Source: Gammaproteobacteria bacterium (lineage in GTDB: Bacteria > Pseudomonadota > Gammaproteobacteria > GCA-002705445 > GCA-002716945). Taken from it: a stretch of 7,073 nt of DNA. Below, in pieces: positions 5,650-7,073 of the stretch. Numbering within the stretch: position 1 is the first letter of the stretch; every line of letters begins with the position of its first letter. The notes beneath the pieces were generated by a model, which was given only the letters and a program-made list of their open reading frames with translations, did not search any database and was not told where the DNA came from. The translations under genes were made by a program, and so were the position numbers. The stretch lies in the NCBI GenBank assembly GCA_002728355.1, contig PBXG01000008.1, forward strand, positions 2,913-9,985. Direction: 5' to 3'.

Positions 5650-6177
5650 ATGAAATGGTATGTTCTACAAGCCTACTCAGGTTACGAAAATAAAGTTAAA
5701 CAATCACTTGAAGATATGATCAAAAGAGAGGGCCTAGAAGATTCTTTTGGTGAAATTTTAGTTCCTACCGAGGAAGTCCTAGAGATTAAGGAAGGACAGA
5801 AAAAAAGATCTGAAAGAAAGTATTTTCCAGGATACGTAATGATTAAAATGGATCTAAACGATAATACTTGGCATAAAGTTAAAAGTTCGCCGAAAGTACT
5901 CGGTTTTGTAGGAGGTACAAGTGACAAGCCCGTTCCTTTAGAGAATTCAGAAGCAGAAAACTTAATAAAATCCATTCAAAGTGATTCAACTCAACCAAGA
6001 CCAAAAGTAATGTTTGAGCCTGGCGAAATAGTACGTATAATAGATGGCCCATTCAATGATTTTAATGGTGAAGTTGAAAAAGTAGATTTTGAAAAAAATA
6101 GGCTGACCGTGAAAGTTTTGGTTTTTGGGAAACCAACACCAATTGAGCTATCGTTGAGTCAGATAGAGAAGGGTTAA
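5650..6177 (+). CDS. nusG: Transcription termination/antitermination factor NusG
   Basis: NusG binds the RNA polymerase clamp, suppresses pausing, and links polymerase to Rho or to the leading ribosome through its KOW domain. From the ATG at 5650 it is 175 residues (E. coli 181). The NGN domain runs from KWYVLQAYSGYENKV at 2-16 through FPGYVMIKM at 59-67 to KVLGFVGG at 82-89. The KOW domain lies at about 122-150 (FEPGEIVRIIDGPFNDFNGEVEKVD). The start is ambiguous: an in-frame ATG at 5629, inside the end of secE and with GGA eight bases before it, would add seven residues (MELISTD) and give about the same length before WYV as in E. coli. ATG 5650 leaves seven bases after the secE stop and is the simpler choice. 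The next gene follows after six bases. Confidence 0.96.
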   Translation: MKWYVLQAYSGYENKVKQSLEDMIKREGLEDSFGEILVPTEEVLEIKEGQKKRSERKYFPGYVMIKMDLNDNTWHKVKSSPKVLGFVGGTSDKPVPLENSEAENLIKSIQSDSTQPRPKVMFEPGEIVRIIDGPFNDFNGEVEKVDFEKNRLTVKVLVFGKPTPIELSLSQIEKG

Positions 6178-6183
6178 AAAGTT

Positions 6184-6612
6184 ATGGCTGCGAAAGAATT
6201 AGTTACACAAGTAAAATTACAAGTTCCTGCTGGTAGTGCAAATCCTGCGCCACCTGTTGGTCCAGCACTTGGTCAACATGGACTAAACATCCAAGATTTT
6301 TGTAAACAGTTCAATGATAGAACCAAAGATAATGAAAAAGGTCTAGCATTACCAGTCATTATTAATGTATATAAAGACAGAAGTTTTGATTTTGTAATAA
6401 AATCTACGCCAGCATCAATATTGTTGAAAAAAGCAGCTGGTATTCAAAAAGGTAGTCCAACACCACAGAGCAACAAAGTTGGAAAAGTTACAAAAAAACA
6501 ACTTGAAGACATTGTTAAACAAAAAGAGGGAGATTTGAACGCAGCTGATTTAGACCAGGCTGTAAAGATTATAGCCGGTACAGCTAGAAGCATGGGTATA
6601 GAGGTAGAGTAA
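6184..6612 (+). CDS. rplK: 50S ribosomal protein L11
   Basis: L11 binds the GTPase-associated region of 23S rRNA at the base of the L7/L12 stalk and takes part in elongation-factor function and stringent signalling. The 142-residue length is standard. The N-terminal domain (1-71) has the flexible Pro-rich stretch [17 protein letters not shown] at 20-36 with the prolines that form the thiopeptide site. The C-terminal RNA-binding domain has [13 protein letters not shown] at 75-87, [13 protein letters not shown] at 98-110 and the conserved GTARSMGI at 132-139. An AAGGG about ten bases before the ATG, within the end of nusG, serves as ribosome binding site. The stop TAA overlaps the rplA start by one base. 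Confidence 0.98.
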   Translation: MAAKELVTQVKLQVPAGSANPAPPVGPALGQHGLNIQDFCKQFNDRTKDNEKGLALPVIINVYKDRSFDFVIKSTPASILLKKAAGIQKGSPTPQSNKVGKVTKKQLEDIVKQKEGDLNAADLDQAVKIIAGTARSMGIEVE

Positions 6613-7073
6613 TGAGAGTTTCGAAGAGACAAAAACAAATTAACGAGAAAGTGGAGTCAACCAAAATATATCCAATACTTGAAGCTTTGACGTTATTAAA
6701 GGAAATACCAAATCTGAAATTTAACGAATCCATTGATATCAGCATAAACCTAGGTGTTGACCCTCAAAAATCCGATCAGAATGTCCGTGGCTCTACGTCT
6801 CTGCCTCATGGCATTGGGAAACAATCAAAAATAGCAGTTTTTGCTGAGGGTGCCGATGCAACAGCAGCTACGGAAGCAGGAGCGGATGTTGTTGGATTTG
6901 AAGACTTAATTGAGAAAGTTAAAAAAGATAAAGATATTGACGCAGACGTCATTATAGCAACTCCTGAGTGTATGAAATCATTGGGACAATTAGGAAGAAT
7001 TTTGGGACCAAAAAATCTAATGCCTAATCCTAAAGAGGGTACTGTAACAAAGAATGTTGCAGATGCAGTCTCC
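6612..7073 (+). CDS. rplA: 50S ribosomal protein L1, N-terminal part (3' end outside window)
   Basis: L1 forms the mobile stalk of the large subunit and assists release of deacylated tRNA from the E site; in E. coli it also represses the rplK-rplA mRNA. The window holds 154 codons of an expected total near 230. Family marks are KFNESIDISINLGVDPQKSDQNVRG at 36-60, SLPHGIGK at 63-70, GADVVGFEDLIEKV at 90-103 and GPKNLMPNPKEGTVT at 132-146, the second RNA-binding block (usual form GPRGLMPNPK). The ATG overlaps the rplK stop as TAATG, so the two are translationally coupled. The N-terminus is about five residues shorter than in E. coli. The frame is open to the last base. Confidence 0.97.
   Translation, partial: MRVSKRQKQINEKVESTKIYPILEALTLLKEIPNLKFNESIDISINLGVDPQKSDQNVRGSTSLPHGIGKQSKIAVFAEGADATAATEAGADVVGFEDLIEKVKKDKDIDADVIIATPECMKSLGQLGRILGPKNLMPNPKEGTVTKNVADAVS

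Overview
The window looks like the translation/transcription core region of an AT-rich gammaproteobacterium with a compact, possibly streamlined genome. The order tRNA-Tyr, tRNA-Gly, tRNA-Thr, tuf, tRNA-Trp, secE, nusG, rplK, rplA is classic for this class. EF-Tu, GreA and L11 read closely along the E. coli proteins. coaX (type III pantothenate kinase) at the left edge fits the birA-coaX-tRNA-tuf neighbourhood of non-enteric gammaproteobacteria. Genes are tightly packed, with no gap above about 100 bases, and none of the five tRNA genes encodes its CCA end. I cannot name the genus from sequence alone.

Layout. 1-426: 3' part of coaX (+). 440-1946: a minus-strand unit that reads tRNA-Thr(UGU), greA, a DUF2237 protein, then an exported glutathione peroxidase; it converges on coaX with 13 bases between the stops. 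2008-3198: four small plus-strand genes of unknown function, overlapping or nearly touching: a soluble basic protein, a secreted two-cysteine protein, a small helix-turn-helix protein and a two-span membrane protein. 3247-3849: tRNA-Tyr(GUA), tRNA-Gly(UCC), a DUF6787-like membrane protein gene and tRNA-Thr(GGU). 3950-7073: tuf (EF-Tu), tRNA-Trp(CCA), secE, nusG, rplK (L11) and the start of rplA (L1), cut by the window end.

How they work together. The right half supplies elongation (EF-Tu and the tRNAs it carries), protein export (SecE), transcription elongation and coupling (NusG) and the ribosomal L1 stalk base (L11, L1). No convincing terminator is visible from tRNA-Tyr to the window end, so long co-transcription is likely. 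The left minus-strand unit joins a tRNA and a transcript-cleavage factor to two small genes, one of them a peroxide-defence enzyme.

The main oddity is architectural. In E. coli the order is thrU(UGU)-tyrU-glyT-thrT-tufB on one strand. Here the tRNA-Thr(UGU) gene is reversed and separated from tRNA-Tyr by about 1.3 kb holding the four unknown small genes, and a membrane protein gene sits between tRNA-Gly and tRNA-Thr(GGU). The rest is ordinary housekeeping sequence. I see no mobile element, CRISPR array or clearly novel system; the four-gene cluster is the best candidate for something undescribed.
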